From Streptomyces resistomycificus (lineage in GTDB: Bacteria; Actinomycetota; Actinomycetes; Streptomycetales; Streptomycetaceae), in contig NZ_KQ948991.1 in assembly GCF_001514265.1 (NCBI RefSeq), positions 368,684-432,683 on the forward strand: a stretch of 64,000 bases of DNA, given 5' to 3'. Of this stretch, positions 8,486 to 16,569 are shown piece by piece. The notes below the pieces were generated by a model, which saw only the letters and a program-made list of their open reading frames with translations, had not been told where the DNA came from and ran no database searches. Position 1 is the first letter of the stretch; each line of letters starts with the position of its first letter. The position numbers and the translations under genes were made by a program.

Positions 8486-10162
8486 TCAGGGGATCAGCCA
8501 CACCGTGGTGTCCGGACCGAGCCGCCCGTCCCGCGACGGGCGGCTGGTCAGCAGCACCTCACCCGGTGGCAGCGGTACGGCCCGCTCCGAGAGGTTGGCG
8601 ACGCACCGCCAGCCGTCGTGCCGGGTGAAGTCCAGCACGCCGGGCGGGCTGTCGGCCGCCCAGGTCAGCGTCTCCCCCTCCAGCAGCTTGCGGCGCAGCC
8701 GCAGGGCCGTGCGGTACAGCTCCAGGGTCGAGCCTTCGACCCCGTCCTGGGCGTCGACGGCGTACCCGGCGAAGCTCTCCGGCTGCGGCAGCCAGGCCCC
8801 GCCCGCGCCGAAGCCGTAGGACTCTCCCGTGCTCGTCCACGGCAGCGGCACCCGGCACCCGTCGCGCCCCTTGCGGACGTGGCCGGTCTGGTCCCAGATC
8901 GGGTCCTGGAGCACCTCGAAGGGCAGGTCGGCGACCTCGGGCAGACCGAGTTCCTCGCCCTGGTAGAGGTACGAGGAGCCGGGCAGCGCCAGCATCAGCA
9001 GGGTGGCCGCCCGGGCTCGCCGCAGGCCCCGGGCGGCGTCGATCGCGGGGGCGTGGCCGCCCGACAGCAGCCAGGCGTTGGTGTCGGTGCCGGGCGGGAG
9101 CAGCAGCCGGGAGGTGTGCCGCACGACGTCGTGGTTGGACAGCACCCAGGTGGCGGAGGCGCCGGCCTCCTTCGCGGTCGCCAGCGAGTCGACGATGACC
9201 CGGCGCAGTTCGTCGGCGTCCCAGCCGGCCTGGAGGTACTCGAAGTTGAAGGCCTGGCCGAGCTCGTCCGGGCGGGCGTAGCGGGCGCGCCGGGCGCCGG
9301 GGACCCAGGCCTCGGCGACCGCCATGCGGGGCGGGCGGTAGGCGTCGAGGATCTTGCGCCAGTCGCGGTAGATCTCGTGGACCTCGTCGCGGTCGAAGAA
9401 CGGGTGGGCGCCGGGCGGGAACTCCGGCAGCGAGTCCTCGCTGCTGAGTTCGGGGGCGCCGAGGTCGCGCAGCGGTTCGTCCAGGTCCTTGGCGAGGGCG
9501 TGGGCGACGTCGACACGGAAGCCGTCGACCCCGCGGTCGGACCAGAAGCGCAGGGTGGTGCGGAAGTCGGCGCGGACCTCCTCGTTCGCCCAGTTCAGGT
9601 CGGGCTGCTCGGGGGCGAACAGGTGCAGGTACCACTGTCCGTCCGGCACCCGCTTCCAGGCACTGCCGCCGAACACGGACTGCCAGTCGGTGGGCGGGAG
9701 TTCGCCGTGGGTGCCACCGCCGTCGCGGAAGACGTAACGGTCGCGGGCCGGGGAGCCGGGCGGGGCGGCGAGGGCCTCCCGGAACCAGGGGTGCTGGTGG
9801 GAGGTGTGGTTGGGGACGAGGTCGACGATCACCTTCAGCCCCAGGCGGTGGGCCTCGGCGGCCAGCGCGTCGAAGTCGTCGAGGGTGCCGAGGCGCGGGT
9901 CGACGTCCCGGTAGTCGGCGACGTCGTAGCCGCCGTCGGCGAGTTCGGAGGGGTAGAACGGGCTGAGCCACAGGGCGTCCACACCCAGTGCGGCGAGGTG
10001 GTTCAGCCGCCGGGTGACGCCTCGCAGGTCACCGAGCCCGTCACCGTCGGCGTCGGCGAAGCTGCGGGGGTAGACCTGGTAGACGACGGCCTGGCGCCAC
10101 CAGTTCGGGTCCCTGGAGGAGAGGTCGGGAAGGTCGGGGCGATCGGGATTCGGGTCGGTCAC
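8486..10162 (-). CDS. Alpha-glucosidase, GH13 family
   Basis: This 558-residue cytoplasmic enzyme has the complete GH13 (beta/alpha)8 pattern. Region I DLVPNH, the nucleophile Asp218 in GFRVDVAH, the acid/base Glu284 in VAEAW and Asp345 in SNHDVV are all present. The opening WWRQAVVYQVYPRSF block and overall length fit the oligo-1,6-glucosidase/alpha-glucosidase group that releases glucose from the non-reducing ends of malto-oligosaccharides. The GTG at 10162 is preferred because GGGAGA lies just upstream; a longer start at 10207 is less likely. It converges with the DUF4142 gene after 20 bp. No sugar-transport genes are adjacent, so the in vivo substrate is open. Confidence 0.9.
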   Translation of the reverse strand: MTDPNPDRPDLPDLSSRDPNWWRQAVVYQVYPRSFADADGDGLGDLRGVTRRLNHLAALGVDALWLSPFYPSELADGGYDVADYRDVDPRLGTLDDFDALAAEAHRLGLKVIVDLVPNHTSHQHPWFREALAAPPGSPARDRYVFRDGGGTHGELPPTDWQSVFGGSAWKRVPDGQWYLHLFAPEQPDLNWANEEVRADFRTTLRFWSDRGVDGFRVDVAHALAKDLDEPLRDLGAPELSSEDSLPEFPPGAHPFFDRDEVHEIYRDWRKILDAYRPPRMAVAEAWVPGARRARYARPDELGQAFNFEYLQAGWDADELRRVIVDSLATAKEAGASATWVLSNHDVVRHTSRLLLPPGTDTNAWLLSGGHAPAIDAARGLRRARAATLLMLALPGSSYLYQGEELGLPEVADLPFEVLQDPIWDQTGHVRKGRDGCRVPLPWTSTGESYGFGAGGAWLPQPESFAGYAVDAQDGVEGSTLELYRTALRLRRKLLEGETLTWAADSPPGVLDFTRHDGWRCVANLSERAVPLPPGEVLLTSRPSRDGRLGPDTTVWLIP

Positions 10163-10321
10163 GCGGCGGTCTCCCTCATGGCGATCGTGACGTGGGGCTA
10201 ACGGCAATCAGGTATCTGTCCCCATTGTCGGGAAAGCGAACTCGAACGCCGTCCGGAGCACTTCATTCCCCGTGTGATGAAATTGTGATGGCGTCTTGAA
10301 CTCACTCTGCATCAGTGCAGG

Positions 10322-10351
10322 TTGACAGCGTTCCGGGGAGAGATCCACGAT
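10322..10351 (+). promoter_or_regulatory. Possible promoter of the LAETG surface protein gene
   Basis: A consensus -35 TTGACA (10322-10327) is followed after 18 bp by a weak -10 CACGAT. An inverted repeat CTGCA-N4-TGCAG lies just upstream at 10307-10320. The 10208-10436 intergenic stretch is noticeably less GC-rich than its surroundings, as expected for a regulated promoter region. The weak -10 keeps this tentative. Confidence 0.3.
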
Positions 10352-10436
10352 GTGCGGACACCGTGGCGCATGTGACCAATGTGCCCAGTGTTTCTCAGAG
10401 CTCTGCATCACCCCTCACACATCCGATGGGATCCGC

Positions 10437-11366
10437 ATGTCCATAGCTAGACGTGTCACCGCGCGCCGCCTGCTGGGGACGGGCGCCGCGGCGCTCGTCC
10501 TCTGTGCCGTCTCCGCCCCGACCTCCTGGGCCCACGGCACACCCGGCGGCGACGGCTGGAACTCCGGCGGCACGTACAAGCCCGGCACCGGCGCGGGTAC
10601 GGAGACCGGGACGGACCGCTGCCAGTTCTCGCTGGACGGCGTGAACTTCTACGACTCGGTCAAGGTCGACGACCAGAACCTCAAGCCCACCGACGACGGC
10701 AAGGTCCACATCAAGGTCCGTGCGGCCGGCGACGCCGCCACCTGCACGGCCTCCCTGGCCTCCTACCTCGCCCACGGCGCGACCTTCGCGACCTCCGGCG
10801 AGCAGGTCTTCGTCGACTTCGACTCGGTGACCGTCAAGCCGGGCCAGACCGACTCCCTCGACATCGCGGTGCCGGACGCGGGCTGCTTCGCCCAGGTCGA
10901 CCTCTACCGCGGCGCGGTCAAGTTCGACGGCCAGCTGGACGCCAAGGACGGCTTCGAACACGGTGAGCTGCCCAAGGGCCCGGACCGTCCGGTCATCAAG
11001 GACAAGCTGATCGCGGCCTGGAACGGCGGCACCAAGGACTGCACGACGGCTCCGTCCGAGCCGCCGGCCACGCCGACGGCGCCGCCGTCGTCCCCGGCCG
11101 AGGAGACCACGCCGCCGGCCACGGAGCCCGCCTCCGAGTCCCCGACGCCGACGCCGTCCGCCTCCACGTCGACCGAGGCCCCGACCCCGTCGGCCTCCGA
11201 GTCCACCACCGCGCCGGCCACCACGCCCAAGGGCGGCAAGGGTGACCTCGCCGAGACCGGTGCCGACAGCAACACCGGTCCGATCGCCATCGGCGCGGCC
11301 GTGCTCCTCGCGGGTGGTGCGGGCCTCGTGCTGATGACGCGTCGCCGCAAGGCCGCCCGCTCGTAA
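10437..11366 (+). CDS. LAETG-anchored surface protein (class E sortase substrate)
   Basis: This 309-residue protein has an N-terminal signal peptide ending near SWAHG and a folded domain with two Cys (about residues 30-195). A Pro/Thr/Ser-rich stalk of about 60 residues follows. The C-terminus has the full cell-wall sorting signal: LAETG, a hydrophobic helix and an Arg/Lys tail. LAXTG motifs are recognised by class E sortases in Streptomyces, which attach proteins to peptidoglycan. The ATG at 10437 is chosen because the signal peptide starts there. A perfect 13-bp hairpin lies directly downstream. The function of the folded domain is not recognised. Confidence 0.85.
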   Translation: MSIARRVTARRLLGTGAAALVLCAVSAPTSWAHGTPGGDGWNSGGTYKPGTGAGTETGTDRCQFSLDGVNFYDSVKVDDQNLKPTDDGKVHIKVRAAGDAATCTASLASYLAHGATFATSGEQVFVDFDSVTVKPGQTDSLDIAVPDAGCFAQVDLYRGAVKFDGQLDAKDGFEHGELPKGPDRPVIKDKLIAAWNGGTKDCTTAPSEPPATPTAPPSSPAEETTPPATEPASESPTPTPSASTSTEAPTPSASESTTAPATTPKGGKGDLAETGADSNTGPIAIGAAVLLAGGAGLVLMTRRRKAARS

Positions 11367-11372
11367 CGGGCA

Positions 11373-11410
11373 GGCCGGTCGGGGGTACGCCCCCGAGCCC
11401 CCGACCGGCC
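11373..11410 (+). terminator. Rho-independent-type terminator
   Basis: A perfect 13-bp stem, GGCCGGTCGGGGG at 11373-11385 paired with 11398-11410, encloses a 12-nt loop. It starts 6 bp after the stop codon of the LAETG surface protein gene. There is no U-tract. Confidence 0.8.
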
Positions 11411-11519
11411 GAACATCCGACGGAACCGGAGGTCCCGGAGGATCCGGAGGACCCGGGAGTCCCGGAGGCCCCGAGATCCCGGAGGACTCGAAGAACCCGG
11501 AGGAGCGGCGGCGTCCGGC
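11411..11519. repeat. Degenerate GGAGG-containing short repeats
   Basis: This stretch carries seven or eight copies of GGAGG or GGGAG, each set in a context of C-runs, at roughly 9-18 bp intervals. The composition resembles the array at 1-245 but the spacing is irregular. It separates the terminator of the LAETG gene from the stop codon of the convergent nucleoside hydrolase gene. No gene is visible in it. Confidence 0.6.
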
Positions 11520-12482
11520 TCAGACGCCCTCCACCGTGGTCAGCCACAGCTTCACGTACCGCTCCACGTCCACACCCAGGGCGACGTCCACCAGGCGCTG
11601 TTCGCGGCCGCCCTCGTGGATCTCGGACTCGCCGGGGCGGGCCCGACGGTCGGCGACCGTCTGCCCCCGCGTCGGACCCGGAGCGAGGCTCACCTCCACC
11701 GGAAGGCTTTCGGTGGTGATGCCCGCCGGGTCGACGACCGCGCAGACCGCGCCCGCGTCGCCCAGACCGCCGGTGGGAGTGGGATCGCCCGAGGTCGCGG
11801 GGTCACGGTGGGCGAGGAGTTCGCCCGCCATGCGCAGGCTGGGTTCCGCACTCGCCCGCAGCCGCTGCACGTCCGCCGCCGGGACCACGACCCGCTCGAA
11901 CACGTCCAGTCCGTACATCGTGATCGGCACCCCGGCGGTGAGCAGGATCGCGGCCGCCTCCGGGTCGTGCCACACGTTGAACTCCGCGACCGCCGTGGCG
12001 TTCCCGGTCGCCACCGCACCGCCCATGAACACGATCCGCTCGATGTTGCGCACCACCTCCGGGTGCGTGCGCAGGAGCAGGGCGATGTTCGTCAGGGGTG
12101 CCATGGGGATGAGGGTGACGGGCCGCGGGGAGGCGAGGATCTCCCGCCGCAGCAGGGTCACCGCGTCCACGTCGACCGCCACCCGGGTCGGCGCGGGCAG
12201 GCCGAGGTCGCCCATCCCGTCCCGCCCGTGCACGTGCTGTGCCGTGCGCACCGGCTCGATGAGCGGGCACTCGGCACCGCGCGCGACCGGGATGTCACCG
12301 GCCCCGGCCCGCTCCAGCACGGTCAGGGTGTTGCGCACCACCCCGTCCACGTCGGTGTTGCCGGCCACACAGGTCACCGCCCGTACGTCGAGCGCCGGAT
12401 GGCGTACGGCGAACAGCAGGGCCAGGGCGTCGTCGACACCCGTGTCGCAGTCGATGATCACCGGGATGGGCTGACCGGTCAC
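11520..12482 (-). CDS. Inosine/uridine-preferring nucleoside hydrolase
   Basis: This 320-residue cytoplasmic enzyme carries the family signature DCDTGVDDA at residues 11-19, whose aspartates bind the catalytic calcium ion and ribose hydroxyls. It also has the conserved PLTNIALLL stretch, the FMGGAV motif and an EFNVWHDPEAA motif typical of IU-nucleoside hydrolases. The family cleaves the N-glycosidic bond of ribonucleosides to base and ribose. The GTG at 12482 has GAGAGGA upstream. It lies 34 bp downstream of the ThrRS-like gene on the same strand, so the two are probably one operon under the leader at 13781-13891. Confidence 0.9.
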   Translation of the reverse strand: MTGQPIPVIIDCDTGVDDALALLFAVRHPALDVRAVTCVAGNTDVDGVVRNTLTVLERAGAGDIPVARGAECPLIEPVRTAQHVHGRDGMGDLGLPAPTRVAVDVDAVTLLRREILASPRPVTLIPMAPLTNIALLLRTHPEVVRNIERIVFMGGAVATGNATAVAEFNVWHDPEAAAILLTAGVPITMYGLDVFERVVVPAADVQRLRASAEPSLRMAGELLAHRDPATSGDPTPTGGLGDAGAVCAVVDPAGITTESLPVEVSLAPGPTRGQTVADRRARPGESEIHEGGREQRLVDVALGVDVERYVKLWLTTVEGV

Positions 12483-12516
12483 GGCGGGAATCCTCTCTCA
12501 GGGCTACGCCCCGACC

Positions 12517-13737
12517 TTACGCAGCCGCCCACAGTCCGACCCCGCGATCACCGACACGGGCGCCGATCCGGTCCAGCAGCTCCCCGACCGGCAGGGCCCC
12601 CGGCCGGCTCCCGTCCCGCAGCCGTACGGCCGCCAGACCGTCCTCGGCCTCCCGCTCCCCGACCACCGCCTGGTACGGCACCAGCCGCGCCTCCCTGATC
12701 CGGGCGCCCAGGGTGCCCTGGCCGGGTCCGGCGAGTTCGGCCCGCAGACCCCGTGCCAGAGCCCGCCGTACGATCTCCCCCGCCTGCTCGACCTGCGCGT
12801 CGGCCACCGGCAGCACCACCAACTGCACGGGGGCCAGCCAGGCCGGGAACGCGCCGCCGTGCTGTTCCAGAAGGTGCGCGACCGCCCGTTCCACACTGCC
12901 GATGATGCTGCGGTGCACCATGACCGGCCGGTGTTTCGCCCCGTCGGCGCCGATGTAGTGCAGGTCGAAGCGTTCGGGCTGGTGGAAGTCGATCTGGATG
13001 GTGGAGAGGGTGGATTCGCGGCCGGCGGGGTCGGTGATCTGGACGTCGATCTTGGGGCCGTAGAAGGCCGCCTCGCCCTCGGCGGCCTCGTAGTCCACGC
13101 CGGCGGCGTCGAGCACCTGCTCGAGCAGTCCGGTGGCCCGCCGCCACAGGTCCGGGTCGGCGACGTACTTGCCGCCCTCGCCGGGGAGGGAGAGCCGGTG
13201 ACGGGTGGCGCGGATGCCGAGATCGGCGTAGGCGCGGCCGATGAGTTCCAGGGCGGCGGCGGCCTCGTCCACAACCTGGTCCAGGGTGCAGAAGATGTGC
13301 GCGTCGTTGAGCTGGATGGCCCGCACCCGGGTCAGACCGCCGAGCACGCCCGACAGCTCGGAGCGGTACATGCCGCCCGACTCGGCGATCCGCAGAGGGA
13401 GTTCGCGGTAGCTGTGGGAGCGGGAGCGGTAGACGAGGGCGTGGTGGGGGCAGAGACTGGGGCGCAGGACGACCTCCTCCGCGCCCAGCCGCATCGGCGG
13501 GAACATGTCGTCGCCGTAGTGGGTCCAGTGCCCCGAGATCTCGTACAGCTCCCGCTTGCCGAGCACGGGTGAGTACACGTGCCGGTAGCCGGCGGCGCGT
13601 TCCACCTCCCGGACGTACTCCTCCAGGGTGTGCCGTACGACGGCCCCGTCGGGGAGCCAGTAGGGCAGGCCCGCGCCCATCAGCGGGTCGGTGTCGAACA
13701 GGTCGAGTTCACGGCCGAGTCGGCGGTGGTCGTGCAT
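12517..13737 (-). CDS. Threonyl-tRNA synthetase-like protein lacking TGS and editing domains
   Basis: This 406-residue protein begins directly with the class II catalytic core and ends with an anticodon-binding domain of about 100 residues. It lacks the TGS and editing domains of full-length bacterial ThrRS (about 640 residues). The zinc ligands of ThrRS appear conserved: Cys in RPSLCPHH, His in DAHIF and His in VHRSI. Motif 3 reads GSVERAVAHLLEQ. The core is therefore probably active. Short second ThrRS copies are known in Streptomyces; a stress, low-Thr or antibiotic-resistant form is possible. GGAGAG precedes the ATG. A Thr-codon leader peptide and hairpin lie upstream. Confidence 0.85.
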   Translation of the reverse strand: MHDHRRLGRELDLFDTDPLMGAGLPYWLPDGAVVRHTLEEYVREVERAAGYRHVYSPVLGKRELYEISGHWTHYGDDMFPPMRLGAEEVVLRPSLCPHHALVYRSRSHSYRELPLRIAESGGMYRSELSGVLGGLTRVRAIQLNDAHIFCTLDQVVDEAAAALELIGRAYADLGIRATRHRLSLPGEGGKYVADPDLWRRATGLLEQVLDAAGVDYEAAEGEAAFYGPKIDVQITDPAGRESTLSTIQIDFHQPERFDLHYIGADGAKHRPVMVHRSIIGSVERAVAHLLEQHGGAFPAWLAPVQLVVLPVADAQVEQAGEIVRRALARGLRAELAGPGQGTLGARIREARLVPYQAVVGEREAEDGLAAVRLRDGSRPGALPVGELLDRIGARVGDRGVGLWAAA

Positions 13738-13780
13738 GGCGGGCTCTCCTCACGGTGACCGGGGACGAGCACCCGCACGA

Positions 13781-13812
13781 CGAAGCCCCGGGGCACTCGC
13801 CCCGGGGCTTCG
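13781..13812 (-). terminator. Attenuator hairpin in the ThrRS-like leader
   Basis: A perfect 13-bp stem pairs CGAAGCCCCGGGG (13781-13793) with 13800-13812 around a 6-nt loop. In the mRNA it comes 13 nt after the stop codon of the Thr-containing leader peptide and 43 nt before the ThrRS-like start codon. This is the expected place for a transcription attenuator. No U-tract follows. Confidence 0.65.
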
Positions 13813-13825
13813 ACTGGGTCAGCTG

Positions 13826-13891
13826 TCAGCGCGCCGGGACACTCTCCGGCGTCGTCGTGGAGGACACGGGTCCTGCGTGGGCGCGCTGCAT
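13826..13891 (-). CDS. Threonine leader peptide of the ThrRS-like operon
   Basis: A 21-codon frame runs ATG to TGA in the leader of the ThrRS-like gene, with AAGGT about 8 nt upstream of the ATG. Residues 12-14 are three consecutive threonines, all ACG codons, preceded by two serines. A strong hairpin follows within 13 nt of the stop. The arrangement is that of ribosome-mediated attenuation: when threonyl-tRNA is scarce the ribosome stalls at the Thr codons and the downstream hairpin can be prevented from terminating. The regulatory role is inferred; the frame, codons and hairpin are directly visible. Confidence 0.65.
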   Translation of the reverse strand: MQRAHAGPVSSTTTPESVPAR

Positions 13892-13944
13892 GGCGGGACC
13901 TTAACAGCGGGCGGGGGAGCGGGGCGACGGGTTTTCGCGCCGCC

Positions 13945-13982
13945 GGGCCGTCCGGGCGCCGCGCCGCTCACCCGGACGGCCC
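13945..13982. other. Inverted repeat between divergent genes
   Basis: A perfect 12-bp stem, GGGCCGTCCGGG at 13945-13956 paired with 13971-13982, encloses 14 nt. It lies between the Thr leader peptide (minus strand) and the lipoprotein gene (plus strand). It may be a promoter-proximal structure or an operator; no direction of action can be assigned. Confidence 0.5.
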
Positions 13983-14061
13983 GGCTCGCTGGTGGACCGT
14001 CGGACGTGGTGGTGCCGTAAGAGGGCGCACTCGATCTTGGCAGCCCCCAGGAGGGACCTCG

Positions 14062-14847
14062 ATGACCCCACCCCCGGCCCGTGTCCTCACCGCTTCCGCG
14101 CTGACGGTCGGTGTCCTCCTGGCCTCGGCCGCCTGCTCCGCCCTCACCAGCCCGCCGACCGCCGAGCGGCCCGACCTCACGGCCACGACCACGTCGGCCG
14201 CACCGCCCGAGAAGGGCCGGTCACCGGGCGCCTCCCCCGCGCTCACCCCGGCGCAGGCACAGGCCGCGCTGATCACGGACACCGATCTCGGCGAGGCGTG
14301 GACGCCGACGCAGGGCGCCGCCACCTGGCACGACGTCGTGCTCAAGGCGACCACGGACCGTCCGGACTGCCGCCGCCTGCTGGACACCCTCTACGCCGAG
14401 GAGCCGTTCGGCGCGGACGCCCGGCCCCGGGCGGTGCTGGTGCTCGACGAGGAGTGGAACCAGACCCAGCTGCGCCAGCAGGTCGTCGCCCGGCCCGCCG
14501 CGGACGTGGACCGCACGCTGGCCTGGCTGAGGACGCTGCCGAAGCGGTGTGCGCGGTTCACGGCGAAGACCGGGAGCGGTGCGCACGAGGTCGAGGTCAC
14601 CGAGGCCACGCTGCCGCGGGTCGGTGACAACCGGCAGGGGCTGCGGCTCGTCGTGTCCGGCGAGACGGCCGACGGCGAGCCCGCCTCGTTCACCCTGGAC
14701 GTCGCCGCGGTCCGGGTCGGCGACGACGCGATGGCCCTCACCTACGGCGGCTTCGGCGAGGTGTACCCGGAGGTCACGCAGGCGGTCGTACAGCTCGCGG
14801 CACAGCGCCTGACGGAGGTGCGCAAGCAGGGGCGGGTCGAGGTCTAG
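14062..14847 (+). CDS. Lipoprotein, sensor-domain-like
   Basis: This 261-residue protein has a signal peptide with lipobox LASAAC (Cys near residue 25) and so should be membrane-anchored outside the cell. A Thr/Ser/Pro-rich linker leads to an alpha/beta domain of about 190 residues with two Cys, in RPDCRRLL and KRCARF, that may pair. The layout resembles the extracellular sensor domains found as stand-alone lipoproteins in actinobacteria (PknH-sensor-like), but the match is weak. AGGAGG precedes the ATG. The last 15 bases including the stop are tandemly duplicated (14835-14849 and 14850-14864). Confidence 0.75.
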   Translation: MTPPPARVLTASALTVGVLLASAACSALTSPPTAERPDLTATTTSAAPPEKGRSPGASPALTPAQAQAALITDTDLGEAWTPTQGAATWHDVVLKATTDRPDCRRLLDTLYAEEPFGADARPRAVLVLDEEWNQTQLRQQVVARPAADVDRTLAWLRTLPKRCARFTAKTGSGAHEVEVTEATLPRVGDNRQGLRLVVSGETADGEPASFTLDVAAVRVGDDAMALTYGGFGEVYPEVTQAVVQLAAQRLTEVRKQGRVEV

Positions 14848-14871
14848 CCGGTCGAGGTCTAGCCGGGGTGC

Positions 14872-16290
14872 TCAGTCAGGGATGAACCTCCACCTGTGCG
14901 AGACCACGTCGTGCGCCACCTCGAGGGCGGTGCGGTCGTGCACGAAGGCGTGGGCGCGCAGCCTGGCCAGCGCCTCGTCCGAGCCGACGCCGAGCTGCAC
15001 CATCATCATGCCGACGGCCTGGTAGATCTCGTCGTGGTCGGTGGCCAGACCGCTCAACCACGACTCCTCTCCTCCCGGTCCGTTCTCCTCGCCCCGGGGC
15101 AGGGCCATGAGGGCCGTCGTCATGACACTCGCCACGAGCTGCGCGGTGCGCAGGTCGCGGAGGGAGAGCTCGCCGGGGGTGTCACGGTAGAGGTCGAGCG
15201 TGCCCACGCACACGGCCTCGTTCCCCAACGGCAGCGAGTACACCGCCCGCACCCCGGCGGCCGTGGCCTCCCGGGCGAAGACCGGCCAGCGACGGGCGTC
15301 CCGGCCGGCCACCAGGTCGGAGGCGAGCACGGGCGCGCCGATCTCCGCGGCGTACATGCAGGGCCCGTCGCCCAGGGTGGCCTGGACCTCCGACAGGTGG
15401 GCGGCCTTCTCGCTGCTCGCGCTCAGCTGGACCGGCATCCCGTCACTGCGCAACGACACGCTCGCGCCGACCACGGGCAGCAGCGTGACGGCCACCCCGC
15501 ACAGCCGCCCCGGGATCTCGGCGGGCCCGGCCCCCCGCACACCGTCCGCGATCACATCGGCAGCCCGCGGCCGATCCCGCTCACCGCGAGGTGCCGACAG
15601 GCGGGGGGCGTCGCCGGGGCCGGACCACCGGCGTTCACCATCTCCTCCGGCGAGCTGGGGTGCGCCGTCCCGGCCGGGGGGCCGAGCCCCGCCGTGCCGG
15701 TCAGGGGACCGGGGTTCGCCGTCACCTCCGGCGAGCTGGGGGGCGCCGTCCCGGTCAGGGGATCGAGGTTCCTCCTCCCGGCCGGGGCGCCGGGCCCCGC
15801 CGTCCCGGTCAGGGGACCGGGGTTCGTCCTCCCGGCCGGGGGGCCGGGCCCCGCCGTCCCGGTCGCGCCGCCGGGGCTCGGTCACCTGGTCGGGGACCCC
15901 GAGGGCGCCGGCTCCGTCGCGCCGCGCAGGCTCGGCCTTTCGGCCGGGGGGCCGGGCCCCGCCGTCCCGGTCGCGCCGCCGGGGCTCGGTCACCTGGTCG
16001 GGGACCCCGAGGGCGCCGGCTCCGTCGCGCCGCCCGGGCTCCGCCTTTCGGCCGGGGAACCGGGACTCGGCCTGCCGGTCGGGGACCCGGGGTTCGCCGG
16101 CCCCGTCGCGCCGCCGGGGCTTCGCCTCCCGGCGGGGGATCCGCTCCGCCTCCTGGTCGGGGGAGCGGTCGGCAGGGGAGCGTCGGGGGTGGTGGGTGCC
16201 GGGTGGGGTGGGGGCCTCGTCGTTGTTCGGCGCATCGTCACGATCGCGGTTGTCGCCGGGAACGCCGTCGCGGTCGTCCCTGGGCCCCAC
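14872..16290 (-). CDS. GAF-ANTAR regulator with long Arg/Asp/Pro repeat N-terminus
   Basis: The 472-residue protein has two parts. Residues 1 to about 235 are low complexity, rich in Arg, Asp, Gly and Pro, built from repeating blocks including two near-identical 36-residue units. Residues about 240-385 form a GAF sensor domain (GDGPCMYAAEIGAPVLASDL is typical). The C-terminal 60 residues form an ANTAR RNA-binding domain with the IYQAVGMMMVQLGV helix and an HDRTALEVAHDVV end. ANTAR proteins bind paired hexaloop RNA hairpins and act as antiterminators. The start is uncertain: GTG 16290 has AAGGAGG at good spacing, while GTG 16308 is also possible. The N-terminal expansion is unusual. Confidence 0.78.
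   Translation of the reverse strand: MGPRDDRDGVPGDNRDRDDAPNNDEAPTPPGTHHPRRSPADRSPDQEAERIPRREAKPRRRDGAGEPRVPDRQAESRFPGRKAEPGRRDGAGALGVPDQVTEPRRRDRDGGARPPGRKAEPARRDGAGALGVPDQVTEPRRRDRDGGARPPGREDEPRSPDRDGGARRPGREEEPRSPDRDGAPQLAGGDGEPRSPDRHGGARPPGRDGAPQLAGGDGERRWSGPGDAPRLSAPRGERDRPRAADVIADGVRGAGPAEIPGRLCGVAVTLLPVVGASVSLRSDGMPVQLSASSEKAAHLSEVQATLGDGPCMYAAEIGAPVLASDLVAGRDARRWPVFAREATAAGVRAVYSLPLGNEAVCVGTLDLYRDTPGELSLRDLRTAQLVASVMTTALMALPRGEENGPGGEESWLSGLATDHDEIYQAVGMMMVQLGVGSDEALARLRAHAFVHDRTALEVAHDVVSHRWRFIPD
15620..16140. repeat. Tandem repeats inside the ANTAR gene
   Basis: The N-terminal half of the ANTAR gene is built of repeated GC-rich blocks. The clearest is a unit of about 108 bp (36 codons) present twice, near 15845-15950 and 15953-16060, almost identical at the DNA level. 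Shorter related blocks flank it. All are multiples of three, so the frame is kept. Confidence 0.75.
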
Positions 16291-16569
16291 GGCCACCGCC
16301 TCCTTCACCTCAGCGCGGCCATCAACGTCCGTCGGTCTCCGGGGCGGGCTCGGTCTGAGCAGGGCACACGACGCTCGGCGGCCCGCACTCGGGCCTCGCC
16401 CGACTACCCCTGGTCCGACGGGCGAAACGCACCGGAACCGCCTCCCCCGGCGGCGGGATCCGGGGCACCGGCGGGCGGACCGCGGGCGGCTGCCCGCCGA
16501 CCTTCGTGACGGGGTCCGCGGCGAGTGCGCGCGGTTTCACGTTCCGGTGCCGCGAGGCACGGATGATGC
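16291..16569. other. Intergenic stretch without a supported gene
   Basis: This stretch lies between the start of the ANTAR gene and the stop of the coding remnant at 16570-16860. Several open frames exist on both strands, but none has the codon bias of neighbouring genes. It should contain the ANTAR promoter; no clear -35/-10 pair was seen. Confidence 0.5.

Noticed and set aside
10208..10411. Minus-strand frame of 67 codons upstream of the LAETG gene
   Set aside because: It lies in AT-richer promoter DNA, has no coding-like GC3, and covers the putative promoter of the opposite gene.
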